Source: Fibrobacterota bacterium (GTDB lineage Bacteria; Fibrobacterota; Chitinivibrionia; Chitinivibrionales; Chitinispirillaceae). From it: a stretch of 64,000 nt of DNA. The stretch is taken from contig JAEZKC010000026.1 of assembly GCA_023436205.1 (NCBI GenBank), positions 78,439 through 142,438 on the forward strand, in the 5' to 3' direction. Positions 44,855-54,087 of the stretch are shown piece after piece. The notes beneath the pieces are model-generated. The model saw nothing but the letters and a program-made list of their open reading frames with translations, was not told the origin of the DNA and ran no database searches. Within the stretch, counting starts at the first letter, position 1. Each line of letters opens with the position of its first letter. The position numbers and the translations under genes were made by a program.

Positions 44855-46194
44855 ATTCCCGCAAGGTATTTATTACCGGAATAGGCATAATTAGCCCTTG
44901 CGGAGAAAACAGCACTCAAACCTGGAAAAGCCTGATTGAAGGCAGAGTCATTTCAGAACCGATACCTTCGCACTGGAACGACTACACAGAGCTCAAGTCC
45001 CGAATATGGGCGCCTCTGCCGGATATCGACTATTCGAACAAGAACATAAGCAGAGCTGACAAACTTCAGCTGGATAAAATGCAACTTCTCTCAATTATTG
45101 CCGCTCAGGAGGCACTTGAATCGGCTCAGCTGCCATTCTTTCCCGATAAACAAAAAAAGAACTGCTTCACCATTCCTGAACTTCCTCAAGACCGCACGGG
45201 CGTTTTCATGGGCACCGGTTCCGGAGGAATAACTTCGGTGATCAGCGCTCAAGCCAATCACACCTTTACGCCAGTGGAAAAGAGGCTCAATTTTTTAGAT
45301 TCCACAGTAAAAAATCAGATCGACAGTCTGAAGCTCGGGCAGATAATGAGGACTCCCGCACGCTATAATCCATTTGTGGTCTCAATGATGATGCCCAACG
45401 CCTGCTCAAGCGCCTTGGGCATTCGTTTCGGATTAACGGGAACTAATGAAACCTGCTGTCTTGCCTGTGCTTCCGGCACAGTCGCAATCGGCAAGGCCTA
45501 CAGGGCTATTGCCAATGGGGAACTCGATTGTGCGCTGTGCGGTGGTGCTGAATACCTTGGGGATGAATATGGAGGGGTATTCAGATCATTTGACAGTGCC
45601 GATACGCTGGTAAAAGGAGAGTTTCCCTCTTCACCCTTCGATAAAAATCGGAGCGGATTTCTATTTGCCGAAGGAGGTGCCGCAGTTCTAATTCTGGAGT
45701 CTTACGAGCACGCGGCAGCCCGAAGGGCTCCCATACTTGGAGCATTGCGCGGATTTGAATCATGCTTTGACCCATATTCATGCATGAGTATGGAACCAGG
45801 CGGAAAGGGAATAGAGGAGATGCTCAGAGCCCTTTTGAAGGCTGCTGAATTAATACCATCCGATATTGATTATATCAACTCACATGGAACTGCAACAGAA
45901 ATGAATGATGAAATTGAAGCATCAGTTATTCACAGAGTTTTCGGAAACAATACACCTGTAAATTCCACAAAAGCATTGATGGGACATAGCCTGGGGGCAT
46001 GCGGAGCCATTGAAACAGCTGTTACAGTGCTTTCCCTTTTTCATGGCAGAATTCACGGAATGCCACTCCTTGATGATCCGATTGAAAACATAATGATATT
46101 CAAACAAAGCCAGCCGTTGCAAGGTCGTTTCGCTCTGACACAATCCTTTGCTTTTGGCGGGCACAATGCAGCACTGCTATTGGAGAAAGTCTAA
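44848..46194 (+). CDS. Beta-ketoacyl-ACP synthase (FabF/KAS II-type)
   Basis: A 448-residue ketosynthase. The catalytic triad is in place: Cys207 in CLACASGTVAIG, His346 in NSHGTATEMND and His380 in TKALMGHSLGACG. Insertions around residues 100-175 make it longer than a 410-residue FabF, so it is probably specialised. It overlaps the ACP start and the type III PKS start (one base), indicating coupled translation. It may elongate or load an acyl chain for the PKS. Confidence 0.9.
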   Translation: MLDSRKVFITGIGIISPCGENSTQTWKSLIEGRVISEPIPSHWNDYTELKSRIWAPLPDIDYSNKNISRADKLQLDKMQLLSIIAAQEALESAQLPFFPDKQKKNCFTIPELPQDRTGVFMGTGSGGITSVISAQANHTFTPVEKRLNFLDSTVKNQIDSLKLGQIMRTPARYNPFVVSMMMPNACSSALGIRFGLTGTNETCCLACASGTVAIGKAYRAIANGELDCALCGGAEYLGDEYGGVFRSFDSADTLVKGEFPSSPFDKNRSGFLFAEGGAAVLILESYEHAAARRAPILGALRGFESCFDPYSCMSMEPGGKGIEEMLRALLKAAELIPSDIDYINSHGTATEMNDEIEASVIHRVFGNNTPVNSTKALMGHSLGACGAIETAVTVLSLFHGRIHGMPLLDDPIENIMIFKQSQPLQGRFALTQSFAFGGHNAALLLEKV

Positions 46195-47249
46195 TGGATA
46201 TATCTCGAATTGCATCCGTAGGCACCTCACTGCCCCCCTGCAGGATAACACAAAGCCGATCCAAGGAATTAATGCTTAACCATTACGGTTCATCCCTGAA
46301 TGTCCGCAGCAGGGATGTCCTCTGTAAAATGCTTGAGCACCCCGGAATTCAGACTCGAGCTTTTGCATTTGGCAAGGAGGAGGAATTGCCCGGCATGAAG
46401 AACGAGGATCCGGACCTTAGAGCAGAGCGGTTCAGAAAATGGGCTGTCAAGCTGGGCATGCAAGCCTCTCACATGGCTATTTCAAATGCCGGATTAGATC
46501 CTAAAGAAATAACTGCACTCATTGTGAACACATGCACCGGCTATATTTGCCCTGGCCTGTCGACCTACCTTGTTGAAGAGATGGAGCTTAATGCAACTAT
46601 TAAGGTGTATGATCTTGTTGGATCAGGCTGCGGAGGCGCCGTTCCCAATCTGCAGCTGGCTTCTGCGTTGGCTCTTCAAGGGGAGACAGTTCTTTCTCTG
46701 GCGGTTGAAATCTGCAGCGCGACTTTTGAAATGGGTAATGATTTAAGCCTTATAGTTTCAAACAGTATTTTTGGCGACGGAGCGGCTGCCATGATTGTTT
46801 GGAATAGAGAACAGGGCATCTCTCTTATTTCAACGCAAAGCATCCAATTTCCCAAATACAGGGAAGATATCCGCTATGTTCATAAAGGTGGAAGGCTGCA
46901 TAATCAACTCTCGCATCATCTTCCGAAGATCATAGGTAAAATGGTGCCCAAAGCTGTACAACAGTTTTTGAATATGCGTGAGCTGAACTACAAAAACATT
47001 CAGCACTGGTTCATTCATCCTGGTGGTGATCGCATGCTCAATTCACTGCAGGAGACATTCTCACTCAATGAAAAACAGATGAAATACGCCCGGGAGGTCA
47101 TGCGAAACTGCGGAAACATGTCCTCCCCCACAGTTCTTTTCGAACTGGAGAAGCACTTGACCGAACGCGCAGGGTCTCCGGGTGACCTGGGGCTTATGCT
47201 GGCGTTCGGTGCTGGACTTTCAATTCATATGGCCCTTCTTGAGTGGTAA
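46194..47249 (+). CDS. Type III polyketide synthase
   Basis: A 351-residue chalcone-synthase-fold enzyme. Cys146 (VGSGCGGAVPNLQLA), His275 (FIHPGG) and Asn308 (NCGNMSSPTV) form the Cys-His-Asn triad, with SIFGDGAAAMIV and AFGAGLSIH typical of the family. Bacterial members often make alkylresorcinols or alkylpyrones from long acyl starters and malonyl-CoA. The neighbouring ACP and ketosynthase could supply the starter. It overlaps the antisense methyltransferase gene by 56 bp at the 3' ends. Confidence 0.9.
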   Translation: MDISRIASVGTSLPPCRITQSRSKELMLNHYGSSLNVRSRDVLCKMLEHPGIQTRAFAFGKEEELPGMKNEDPDLRAERFRKWAVKLGMQASHMAISNAGLDPKEITALIVNTCTGYICPGLSTYLVEEMELNATIKVYDLVGSGCGGAVPNLQLASALALQGETVLSLAVEICSATFEMGNDLSLIVSNSIFGDGAAAMIVWNREQGISLISTQSIQFPKYREDIRYVHKGGRLHNQLSHHLPKIIGKMVPKAVQQFLNMRELNYKNIQHWFIHPGGDRMLNSLQETFSLNEKQMKYAREVMRNCGNMSSPTVLFELEKHLTERAGSPGDLGLMLAFGAGLSIHMALLEW

Positions 47250-47982
47250 CGGATTTCTTTACAATGGTAAGCTGGGCAAATCCAAAGAAAACCGGTCTGC
47301 TCACGAGGACCTCAAAATGCTGCTGATTCAAAAGAGCATTCATTCGAATACGGTCAGGGAAGTGTAAAAGACTTTTGACAATATAGCCGTATGTATTCGG
47401 ATCCCTATGCAGAATGATTCCCCATAGGGAGCACCAGAACTTTAAAAGGCTCAAGCTGACCAGCTGAATTAAGGGAGAAGGAGATTTGGAAAAATCCAGA
47501 AAAGCGGCGATACCGTTTGGCTTCAGAATCCGGTAGACCTCAACCAGGGTGTTTTTCAGATCCGGGGCATTTCGAAGGGCGTATCCTCCGCTTATCAGAT
47601 CTACGGATTCATCTTTTAAAGCAAGCTGATCCATGTCGCCAATTTGAAAAGAGGCCCGGGGGGAAGTCACTCTTTTTCTGGCCTGAAGGAGCATGGCCCC
47701 GGTAAGGTCAACACCCAGAATTGAACCATCGGGGTAGCGCTTTAAAAGAAGAGAGGTCAGATCACCTGACCCACAGGCTAGATCAACTATTACCGGTTGC
47801 TTTAAAATTGGTAGCAGAGAGATTAGTTTGGCTTTCCAAGCAGCATCTCTTCTCCACGAAAGCAGCTGTGTAGCCAGCGGGTAGATACTTGCAATATGAG
47901 TAAACAAGGCCTGATTGTAACTACGTTTAAGTCGTGGTGAAGATAAAATCTCAACTGAGCAGTTAAACCGATTGGAAAACAT
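47194..47982 (-). CDS. UbiE/MenG-type methyltransferase, antisense within the PKS cluster
   Basis: A 262-residue class I SAM methyltransferase of UbiE type. Motifs are VDLACGSGDLTSLLL (motif I), GVDLTGAML, GDMDQLALKDESVDLISGGYALRN and EVYRILKPNGIAAFLDFSKS. UbiE/MenG methylate a quinone ring carbon, so this may methylate the PKS product. The ATG at 47982 is chosen because AGAGGA lies nine bases before it; 48000 is an alternative. Its 3' end overlaps the PKS gene and its 5' end is 27 bp from the divergent methyltransferase at 48010. True MenG elsewhere in the chromosome is possible. Confidence 0.82.
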   Translation of the reverse strand: MFSNRFNCSVEILSSPRLKRSYNQALFTHIASIYPLATQLLSWRRDAAWKAKLISLLPILKQPVIVDLACGSGDLTSLLLKRYPDGSILGVDLTGAMLLQARKRVTSPRASFQIGDMDQLALKDESVDLISGGYALRNAPDLKNTLVEVYRILKPNGIAAFLDFSKSPSPLIQLVSLSLLKFWCSLWGIILHRDPNTYGYIVKSLLHFPDRIRMNALLNQQHFEVLVSRPVFFGFAQLTIVKKSVTTQEGPYELKVQHRTPA

Positions 47983-48009
47983 TTTACCAATTCCTCTCAT
48001 GGAGTGATT

Positions 48010-48738
48010 ATGACGACTTATAAACTTCTCAAATCAGGCATTAAAAGCCGTTCTGATATGAAAGAGCTGATGGATGAGGAAAATGTGGATACCGACAAAC
48101 TTTTCAGGACACTTAAACAGTTCAAGACTGTTAATCGTTTTTTTTCCGGAATTCACAGGGTTCTAAGCAAAACAGTGCTGCATTACTTAAGAAAAAACCC
48201 GTCGACTCACGTTATATCCATAATCGATCTAGGATCCGGTGGTTGCGACATACCCTTTTGGCTCATAAATCAGTGCCGGCGAATGAAACAGCCAATAGAA
48301 GTGTGCGCAGTGGACCATGATAAAAGAATCATAAGCCACATTCAGCAAACCTGTTTAAGAGTCCCGGAACTGACATTCAAGCTTTCCTCTGCAAAAGATG
48401 CTCTTATGGAGAAAGAGTATGACTTTGTGATATCCAACCATTTTCTCCATCATCTCAAAAATGATGAAATAGGCGAGCTGCTGCAGCTTATGAACAAAAA
48501 AAGTCGGATCGGATATGTTTGCAATGATCTGCGCAGAAGCAGAATCGCGCTACTGCAATTTGCACTTGTTGCTCCGATCCTTTTCAGAAGCAGTCTCACA
48601 GTGGTTGATGGTTTACGGTCAATTTGCAGGGGATTTACTCCTAAGGAACTGAACAGATGGACAACTCAACTCACCCCGACGCCCCAGGTTAGCAGAGTTT
48701 TCCCGGCACACCTCTGTATTTCCAAAATCAAAGAATAA
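48010..48738 (+). CDS. Class I SAM methyltransferase of the PKS cluster
   Basis: A 242-residue methyltransferase with IIDLGSGGCDIPFWL (motif I), VCAVDHDKRI and DFVISNHFLHHLKN. It resembles methyltransferases that accompany type III PKS genes in phenolic-lipid clusters. The ATG at 48010 follows GGAGTGATT; an upstream GTG at 48004 is less suitable. Probable role: O- or C-methylation of the resorcinol/pyrone product. It lies in the direction of the ACP-KAS-PKS genes, on the far side of the antisense gene. Confidence 0.82.
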   Translation: MTTYKLLKSGIKSRSDMKELMDEENVDTDKLFRTLKQFKTVNRFFSGIHRVLSKTVLHYLRKNPSTHVISIIDLGSGGCDIPFWLINQCRRMKQPIEVCAVDHDKRIISHIQQTCLRVPELTFKLSSAKDALMEKEYDFVISNHFLHHLKNDEIGELLQLMNKKSRIGYVCNDLRRSRIALLQFALVAPILFRSSLTVVDGLRSICRGFTPKELNRWTTQLTPTPQVSRVFPAHLCISKIKE

Positions 48739-48803
48739 CCACGCAATTTTTAGGCCGACTTTCACACCCGCTTTGGGGAAAGAATATTTGCCTAAAACCT
48801 GAA

Positions 48804-48832
48804 TTGATCTTATAATTTATAAAACCTATATT
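48804..48832 (+). promoter_or_regulatory. Putative sigma70-type promoter of kinase cassette 2
   Basis: TTGATC and TATATT with a 17-bp AT-rich spacer, about 42 bp before the kinase start. Motif-based only; unlike the other operons here I see no sigma54 site. Confidence 0.35.
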
Positions 48833-48874
48833 CATTATTATATATTCGTGTTCAACATCGTGGATCTCACCTAA

Positions 48875-50503
48875 ATGGACTCTATTCAGCGTTATCACAT
48901 AATAAAAAAACTGAATTCGGGTGGGATGGCAACTGTTTTTCTTGCTCGAGATGGGATTCTAGGCCGCGAAGTCGCTTTAAAGATGCTCCATCCCCATCTT
49001 CTCAACCAGAAACACTCTTTACTCCGTTTCACCAATGAAGCGAATGCTATTGCCTCACTTTCACACGAAAACATCGTAAAAATATTTGATTACAGTCAAA
49101 AGCAGGATCAGCCATTTCTGGTGATGGAGTACATTGAAGGTCCAAGCCTTTCAGAAATTCTGGAACGACATTCACTCCTTCCGGACCTGATCTGCCTTGA
49201 AATTATTCAGCAGATCCTAAACGGTCTCGCCTGCACACATTCAAGAGGCATTTATCACCGAGATATAAAACCCGCAAACATAATGATTCACAAAGACAGT
49301 ACCGTGCGCATTATGGATTTCGGGATCGCCTACCTGGTGGATAAAGAATCGATAACTATGACCGGCTCTCTACTGGGATCACCCCGCTATATATCTCCTG
49401 AGCAGGTTGAAGGGAAAATTCTGACTGGCGCTACCGACATTTGGTCCACCGGGATACTGCTTTACGAATGCATTACGGGACAGTTGCCTTATGAGGGAGA
49501 TATCCCGCATGCGATTATAAATGCGATTCTCAAGGAAGAACCCAGGAATGTCAGAACAGTCAACCCAAAAGCCCTTTACCTCATTTCTGACCTTGTCGAC
49601 AAATGTCTCCAAAGAGATCCCCAGAATAGGCCAAGTGCCCAGGAACTATTGCAGTTTCTTGAAAAAAGGTGTGCCCAGGAAAACATATCCCTTGGAAAAA
49701 ACCGTCTTTCCATGTTCTTGGATAATCCCAATGATTACGCTGTTAAGGAAAAGCGGGAATTATTTGAAATATGCCGTCAAGGCGCACTTGATGACATAAG
49801 TCGCAAAAAAGTCGCCTCTGCTTTAAGAAAGTTTGAGCAAGCCACCTTTTTTGGGACATTAACGGTTCAGGATAAAAAGTTATTATCTCAGCTATCCGGT
49901 AAAAGAGCTGCAACTTACTTGAAGCTCGCTTTGGGTTCGGCAGTCATTGTTCTGCTCGGTGTTCTCATTTGGTTGATGAAAACTTCCGAAAAACAGTTGA
50001 ATATCTGGGAAACAGATGAGCTTACTGTCCTTCCGCCCCCCCCTGTTCAGAAAAATGACAGCACGTCAAGCATTATCCACTCAGATAGTGAAGTGTCAAA
50101 GATCGACACACCAAAAGTATTTACAGAACCAGTTACATTACAAACGCCCCGCATCGCACCGGTCGTTTACAAAAGAATTACGTCTGAGCCTCATCATAAA
50201 GCTGATGAGAAATCCGTGACTCCTGAAAACAGTTCAACAATTATATCACCTGGTTTTCTGAACATTCAAAGCAATCCACCATGGGCCAGAGTAATCATTG
50301 ATGGTATCGAGCGCGGGATGACCCCCAGGGTCAGGGTAGTTTCACTTCCTGCAGGAGAGCACACTCTTGAGCTCAACAAAACAGGATTCAGGGCTTTTCA
50401 TGAGACAGTCATTATCAATTCTGAAGACACTCTTGAATTTCGAATTCGATTGGAAGCTAATCCGAGTCAAAAAGACAGTGGACTTGTAAGGGGTGACAAA
50501 TAA
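48875..50503 (+). CDS. Ser/Thr protein kinase with C-terminal PEGA domain, cassette 2
   Basis: A 542-residue PknB-type kinase. Gly loop LNSGGMATVFLA, Lys36 in VALKML, HRDIKPAN (128-135) and DFG at 148-150 are intact; APE-equivalent is SPEQ. A transmembrane segment lies at about 348-366. The external part is low complexity to about 450 and then PEGA-like (LNIQSNPPWARVIIDGIERG ... LPAGEHTLELNKTGF), a surface-exposed sandwich domain. The last base of the stop codon is the first base of the activator's ATG. Cassette 1's kinase lacks the PEGA domain. Confidence 0.9.
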   Translation: MDSIQRYHIIKKLNSGGMATVFLARDGILGREVALKMLHPHLLNQKHSLLRFTNEANAIASLSHENIVKIFDYSQKQDQPFLVMEYIEGPSLSEILERHSLLPDLICLEIIQQILNGLACTHSRGIYHRDIKPANIMIHKDSTVRIMDFGIAYLVDKESITMTGSLLGSPRYISPEQVEGKILTGATDIWSTGILLYECITGQLPYEGDIPHAIINAILKEEPRNVRTVNPKALYLISDLVDKCLQRDPQNRPSAQELLQFLEKRCAQENISLGKNRLSMFLDNPNDYAVKEKRELFEICRQGALDDISRKKVASALRKFEQATFFGTLTVQDKKLLSQLSGKRAATYLKLALGSAVIVLLGVLIWLMKTSEKQLNIWETDELTVLPPPPVQKNDSTSSIIHSDSEVSKIDTPKVFTEPVTLQTPRIAPVVYKRITSEPHHKADEKSVTPENSSTIISPGFLNIQSNPPWARVIIDGIERGMTPRVRVVSLPAGEHTLELNKTGFRAFHETVIINSEDTLEFRIRLEANPSQKDSGLVRGDK

Positions 50504-52263
50504 TGCAGGAAGCCATTGCCCTCGTTCTTAAAAGATTTGATAAAAACAGCTATGTAAACCACCCCTTGACGGGTCAGATGATTCTAATCGGAAGTGCCCC
50601 TGAGAACAATATTATTGTAGAAGGCGCCGAAGAGGTGGCCGCCAAAGTCTATTTATCAGAGGGTATTTTTCACATTGAGGCGATTCAGCAAAAAAGCATT
50701 CTCCTTAACGGAAAGAAACACAAATGTGCTCAATTGAACGCAGGGGATCGCTTTGAAATTGCCGAACAAATTTTCATTATCGATTATGAAGTCAGTTCAA
50801 AGAGTACTCATAAAAGCCAGCCTGTTTTTGAAAGCCTCAACCTTTTCTCTCAAGCGGTAGGCAGAGAACGTGACCTTGAAAAGTTGTTGAAGCGTCTGCT
50901 GAACACCTTAATGGACATATTCGGCGGCACAGATGCTTTTCTTTTCAAATTTGATGCAGTGGGTAAACCTCAGCTTTTTGTCAATAGTGGTTCAGCCAGC
51001 AGTAAAGAACGTTTCAGCGATACCATCGTACAGAAGACATTGAAAACGCAGATTGGACTTGTCATTCCCAATGCTCTGTCCCATCCTGAATTTAGCGGTT
51101 CACAAAGCATTGCTGATCTTAGGCTCTTTTCAGTTATGTGCACACCAATCAAAGTGGCGGGCAAACTCCTGGGAGTGGTATACATCGGCTCCAACAAGGC
51201 GGAGGTATCCTATACAATGGATGACCTTCAGATCCTTGATCTTTATGCCACCATTGCCGGCATGCTCATCAATCATGTCGAATATATCACGTTTCAGAAT
51301 TCGGCGTTCCGAAAACTTTCCGGAAGCCCTGTTTTTGAAGGGATGGTATATTCGTCCAAAATCATGCAGGATCTCCTCTCAACTGTACAGGCCCTGGCTC
51401 AATCCGATATCACTGTTCTCATCGAAGGCCCGACTGGAACCGGTAAGAGTCTCATCGCCCAGGCGATTCACAACCGCAGCCGCAGAGCATCCAAACCGAT
51501 GGTAATCATAAACTGCAGTTCAATACAGGGAGAGCTGCTCGAGTCGGAATTGTTCGGCCACCGAAAAGGTAGTTTTACTGGTGCTATAAACGATCATGAC
51601 GGTCTCTTTTCTGCTGCAGACGGCGGAACAATTTTCCTGGATGAAATCGGAGAAATGGACCAGCGTCTACAGGCTAAGCTACTCCGTACCCTTGAAACCG
51701 GAATGATACGACCCATTGGTTCTACCGCCGAGACAAAAGTTGATGTGCGGGTAGTATGTGCTACCAACCGCAATCTGACAAAAATGGTAAAGGAGGGCCA
51801 GTTCAGGGCCGACCTCTTTTACAGAATAGAACAGCTTCGGATTACTCTTCCTCCGTTAAATCAAAGGGGAGATGATGCAGTTCTTCTGGCCTACCATTTT
51901 CTTGAAAAATTTAAAAGCCAATATACAACTTGTGAGGCGCTGGACTTCCACCCGGAATCATTGACTTTCATCAGATCTTATGAATGGCCCGGAAATATCC
52001 GGGAGCTTTCCAATGCTGTCCACAGAGCAGTTCTCATGTCAAGAGGGCCACTTTTGAAAATAAGTCTTCAACCTCTTGAGGAAAGTGATCAATCCTCAAA
52101 CACTCTACGCACAACCGATTTGGAAGAGGCCACAAAAATTTTTCAAAAAGAGCTTATTTCCAAAGTTATTGATCAATGCAACGGTAATAAAGAAGATGCT
52201 ATCCGTAAACTTGGCTTAAGCAGAAGTACATTTTTCAGATATCAGTCACAACTTGGACTATAG
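50503..52263 (+). CDS. FHA-GAF-sigma54 activator, cassette 2
   Basis: A 586-residue sigma54 activator with an FHA-like N-terminus (IGSAPENNIIVEGAEEV, then LNAGDRFEIAEQIFIIDYE), a GAF domain (about 115-265), AAA+ with Walker A GPTGTGKS, Walker B IFLDEIGEM and Fis-type HTH at the end (CNGNKEDAIRKLGLSRSTF). The sigma54-contact loop reads GSFTGA instead of GAFTGA. It is a paralogue of the cassette 1 activator in the same order, but diverged. It overlaps the kinase by one base and is three bases from the next gene. Confidence 0.92.
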   Translation: MQEAIALVLKRFDKNSYVNHPLTGQMILIGSAPENNIIVEGAEEVAAKVYLSEGIFHIEAIQQKSILLNGKKHKCAQLNAGDRFEIAEQIFIIDYEVSSKSTHKSQPVFESLNLFSQAVGRERDLEKLLKRLLNTLMDIFGGTDAFLFKFDAVGKPQLFVNSGSASSKERFSDTIVQKTLKTQIGLVIPNALSHPEFSGSQSIADLRLFSVMCTPIKVAGKLLGVVYIGSNKAEVSYTMDDLQILDLYATIAGMLINHVEYITFQNSAFRKLSGSPVFEGMVYSSKIMQDLLSTVQALAQSDITVLIEGPTGTGKSLIAQAIHNRSRRASKPMVIINCSSIQGELLESELFGHRKGSFTGAINDHDGLFSAADGGTIFLDEIGEMDQRLQAKLLRTLETGMIRPIGSTAETKVDVRVVCATNRNLTKMVKEGQFRADLFYRIEQLRITLPPLNQRGDDAVLLAYHFLEKFKSQYTTCEALDFHPESLTFIRSYEWPGNIRELSNAVHRAVLMSRGPLLKISLQPLEESDQSSNTLRTTDLEEATKIFQKELISKVIDQCNGNKEDAIRKLGLSRSTFFRYQSQLGL

Positions 52264-52265
52264 CC

Positions 52266-52970
52266 ATGAACGGATGGAAGAAGCATCAACTTGTCTTTCT
52301 GCTGATTGGCTTTTTTTCAGCAGCTTTTGCTCAAATCAACAGTTCTGAACAGCTTAATGATCTTTTTGAATGGGGCGAATATGAACAGTTGATAGAACTC
52401 CTCAAACCTCTGCATGATTCAGTGCCGGGCACACTCGATTCAACTACGGTTTCCCAGTATTGGACTTTTCTGGGTGTCTCATATTTCGCCATAGGAGATA
52501 TTGAAAGTTCGCGTGACGCATTCTTGAGTGCTTTTGAGTTTGATGAGAATATAGACCTTGATAAAAAGTACGTTACCGAGGAAATGTACTACCTTTTCGA
52601 GGCCACAAGACTTGAGAGCAGCAGTCTGAAAGCAGTGCAATCCTTGCAGGACTCCATAAATTCTGTCCTACGGGAGAATATTACAGAGGAACCAGATCTT
52701 CTAATGCCAGAACCGGTTAAGAAGAGAAACAGCATTCTGGGAATTTCGCTGACGGCCGCCGGAGTAGCACTGGGGGGATTTGCTCTTTACGAATACATTT
52801 CAGCAGCCCAGACAAACCAAGGTTTCAGATCGGCAGCAGCGGAAGGCGACAAACTGGAATATGACCGACTAAGAAATTCTTTAAAACGATCAAATGCCAT
52901 AATAGCCGGATGTTCCATTGCTTCGGGGGTATTTTCCGGAGCTGGCATATTTTTACATTTAACGATATAA
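52266..52970 (+). CDS. Exported membrane protein with TPR-like region, cassette 2
   Basis: A 234-residue protein with a signal segment (LVFLLIGFFSAAFA), a helical TPR-like part to about 125 (WTFLGVSYFAIGDIESSRDAF) and two hydrophobic segments near 160-178 and 215-232. Unrecognised. It begins three bases after the activator stop, so it belongs to the same unit and parallels the TPR lipoprotein of cassette 1. Confidence 0.65.
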   Translation: MNGWKKHQLVFLLIGFFSAAFAQINSSEQLNDLFEWGEYEQLIELLKPLHDSVPGTLDSTTVSQYWTFLGVSYFAIGDIESSRDAFLSAFEFDENIDLDKKYVTEEMYYLFEATRLESSSLKAVQSLQDSINSVLRENITEEPDLLMPEPVKKRNSILGISLTAAGVALGGFALYEYISAAQTNQGFRSAAAEGDKLEYDRLRNSLKRSNAIIAGCSIASGVFSGAGIFLHLTI

Positions 52971-53009
52971 TTTGCCGGGAATAGATTTTCTTTCCATATA
53001 GGGTTCAGC

Positions 53010-53999
53010 ATGCGATTGAAATCAGGATGTACTCTCATATTAATTGCAATAACCATAATATGGCAATCGTGTACCTATGATACAAACATTCCCCTTCAAA
53101 ACCATGAGCCGGAATGTAACTTCTCTCAAATAGAAAAGACACTGCAGTATCCTGACAGTGTTATCTGCACCCTATCTATAAAGGATATGAATGACCGGTT
53201 TCTAAAGCTTTCCATAACTGATACAGATGGTCAGTTTGAGGATAACTGGCCGGGAACTTTCAAATTCCTGAATAATGATTATGGAAACAAACGGGTAGTC
53301 CTTTTCGATTCACGATCAGAAATGGGATTTTTTTCCGGAATCCTACGATTAACAGATTATCATGAGGGTGTAACATCCCTCAATTACAACATTACTAAAG
53401 TGTTCAAGGAGAGCTTCGCCAGCTATCCTCTGGATACCTGCAGATGGAAACTTTATGCAAAAAGTGACACATCCGTCATCAGCTATGATTTCATGGATAA
53501 AAAACTCATGTTTCTGTTCGGGGCAGAAGATTCAGCCAGTTTATCCGCCGGGATTCGGAGTGTATTCGCCATCAGCAGCGATTTTCATTCATCTGTAAAT
53601 TTTAAGCTGCGCGATGACATGTCTGACGGATTTGAAGCGAGTTTTTTCGTTTCAACCAGCCCGGATACCGGTAAATGGTCAGGTAAGGTGGCCGGTGTAT
53701 TTATAGCCGGCAACGCCGGACGACTCAGGCTAACTTGCAAATCGATAGACTTCCAGATTCAAAGTAAGGAAATAGAGCTCTACTCGGGTGAGCTTACCTT
53801 GAAAAGAACCGGTAATATACTACAGTATAGTTTCCACGACGGGAACCCTCAAAGTGAAGTCCTTCCGCTGGCCGAGTATACCTTTATCCCTGATACAGGG
53901 CTTTACGTTCACTTGCGCATGAAAGTGGACGAATGCAGCAGAATTCGTTCCTGTTCATGGAAAAACTTCACGGTTCAGAGCGGAACCCTGAATTTTTGA
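53010..53999 (+). CDS. Lipoprotein of unknown function
   Basis: A 329-residue probable lipoprotein: TLILIAITIIWQSCTYD is a weak lipobox. The rest is beta-rich with a possible lectin-like sandwich at about 135-329 (FMDKKLMFLFGAEDSASLSAG, VFIAGNAGRLRLTCKS). Not recognised. It follows the cassette 2 exported protein by 40 bp in the same direction. A 142-bp gap with a sigma54-like site separates it from the next gene. Confidence 0.55.
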   Translation: MRLKSGCTLILIAITIIWQSCTYDTNIPLQNHEPECNFSQIEKTLQYPDSVICTLSIKDMNDRFLKLSITDTDGQFEDNWPGTFKFLNNDYGNKRVVLFDSRSEMGFFSGILRLTDYHEGVTSLNYNITKVFKESFASYPLDTCRWKLYAKSDTSVISYDFMDKKLMFLFGAEDSASLSAGIRSVFAISSDFHSSVNFKLRDDMSDGFEASFFVSTSPDTGKWSGKVAGVFIAGNAGRLRLTCKSIDFQIQSKEIELYSGELTLKRTGNILQYSFHDGNPQSEVLPLAEYTFIPDTGLYVHLRMKVDECSRIRSCSWKNFTVQSGTLNF

Positions 54000-54087
54000 T
54001 ATCAGAAATGAGACCTCAAGTACCATCTTTGATACTGCCGGTTTTATGCGCCCCTGAAATTCAGCCATTTTAAGGGGTTCACTAACA

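Noticed and set aside
48774..48792. TTTGGGG-TTTGC before kinase cassette 2 as sigma54 site
   Set aside because: Spacing is three bases too long; a sigma70-like site is nearer.
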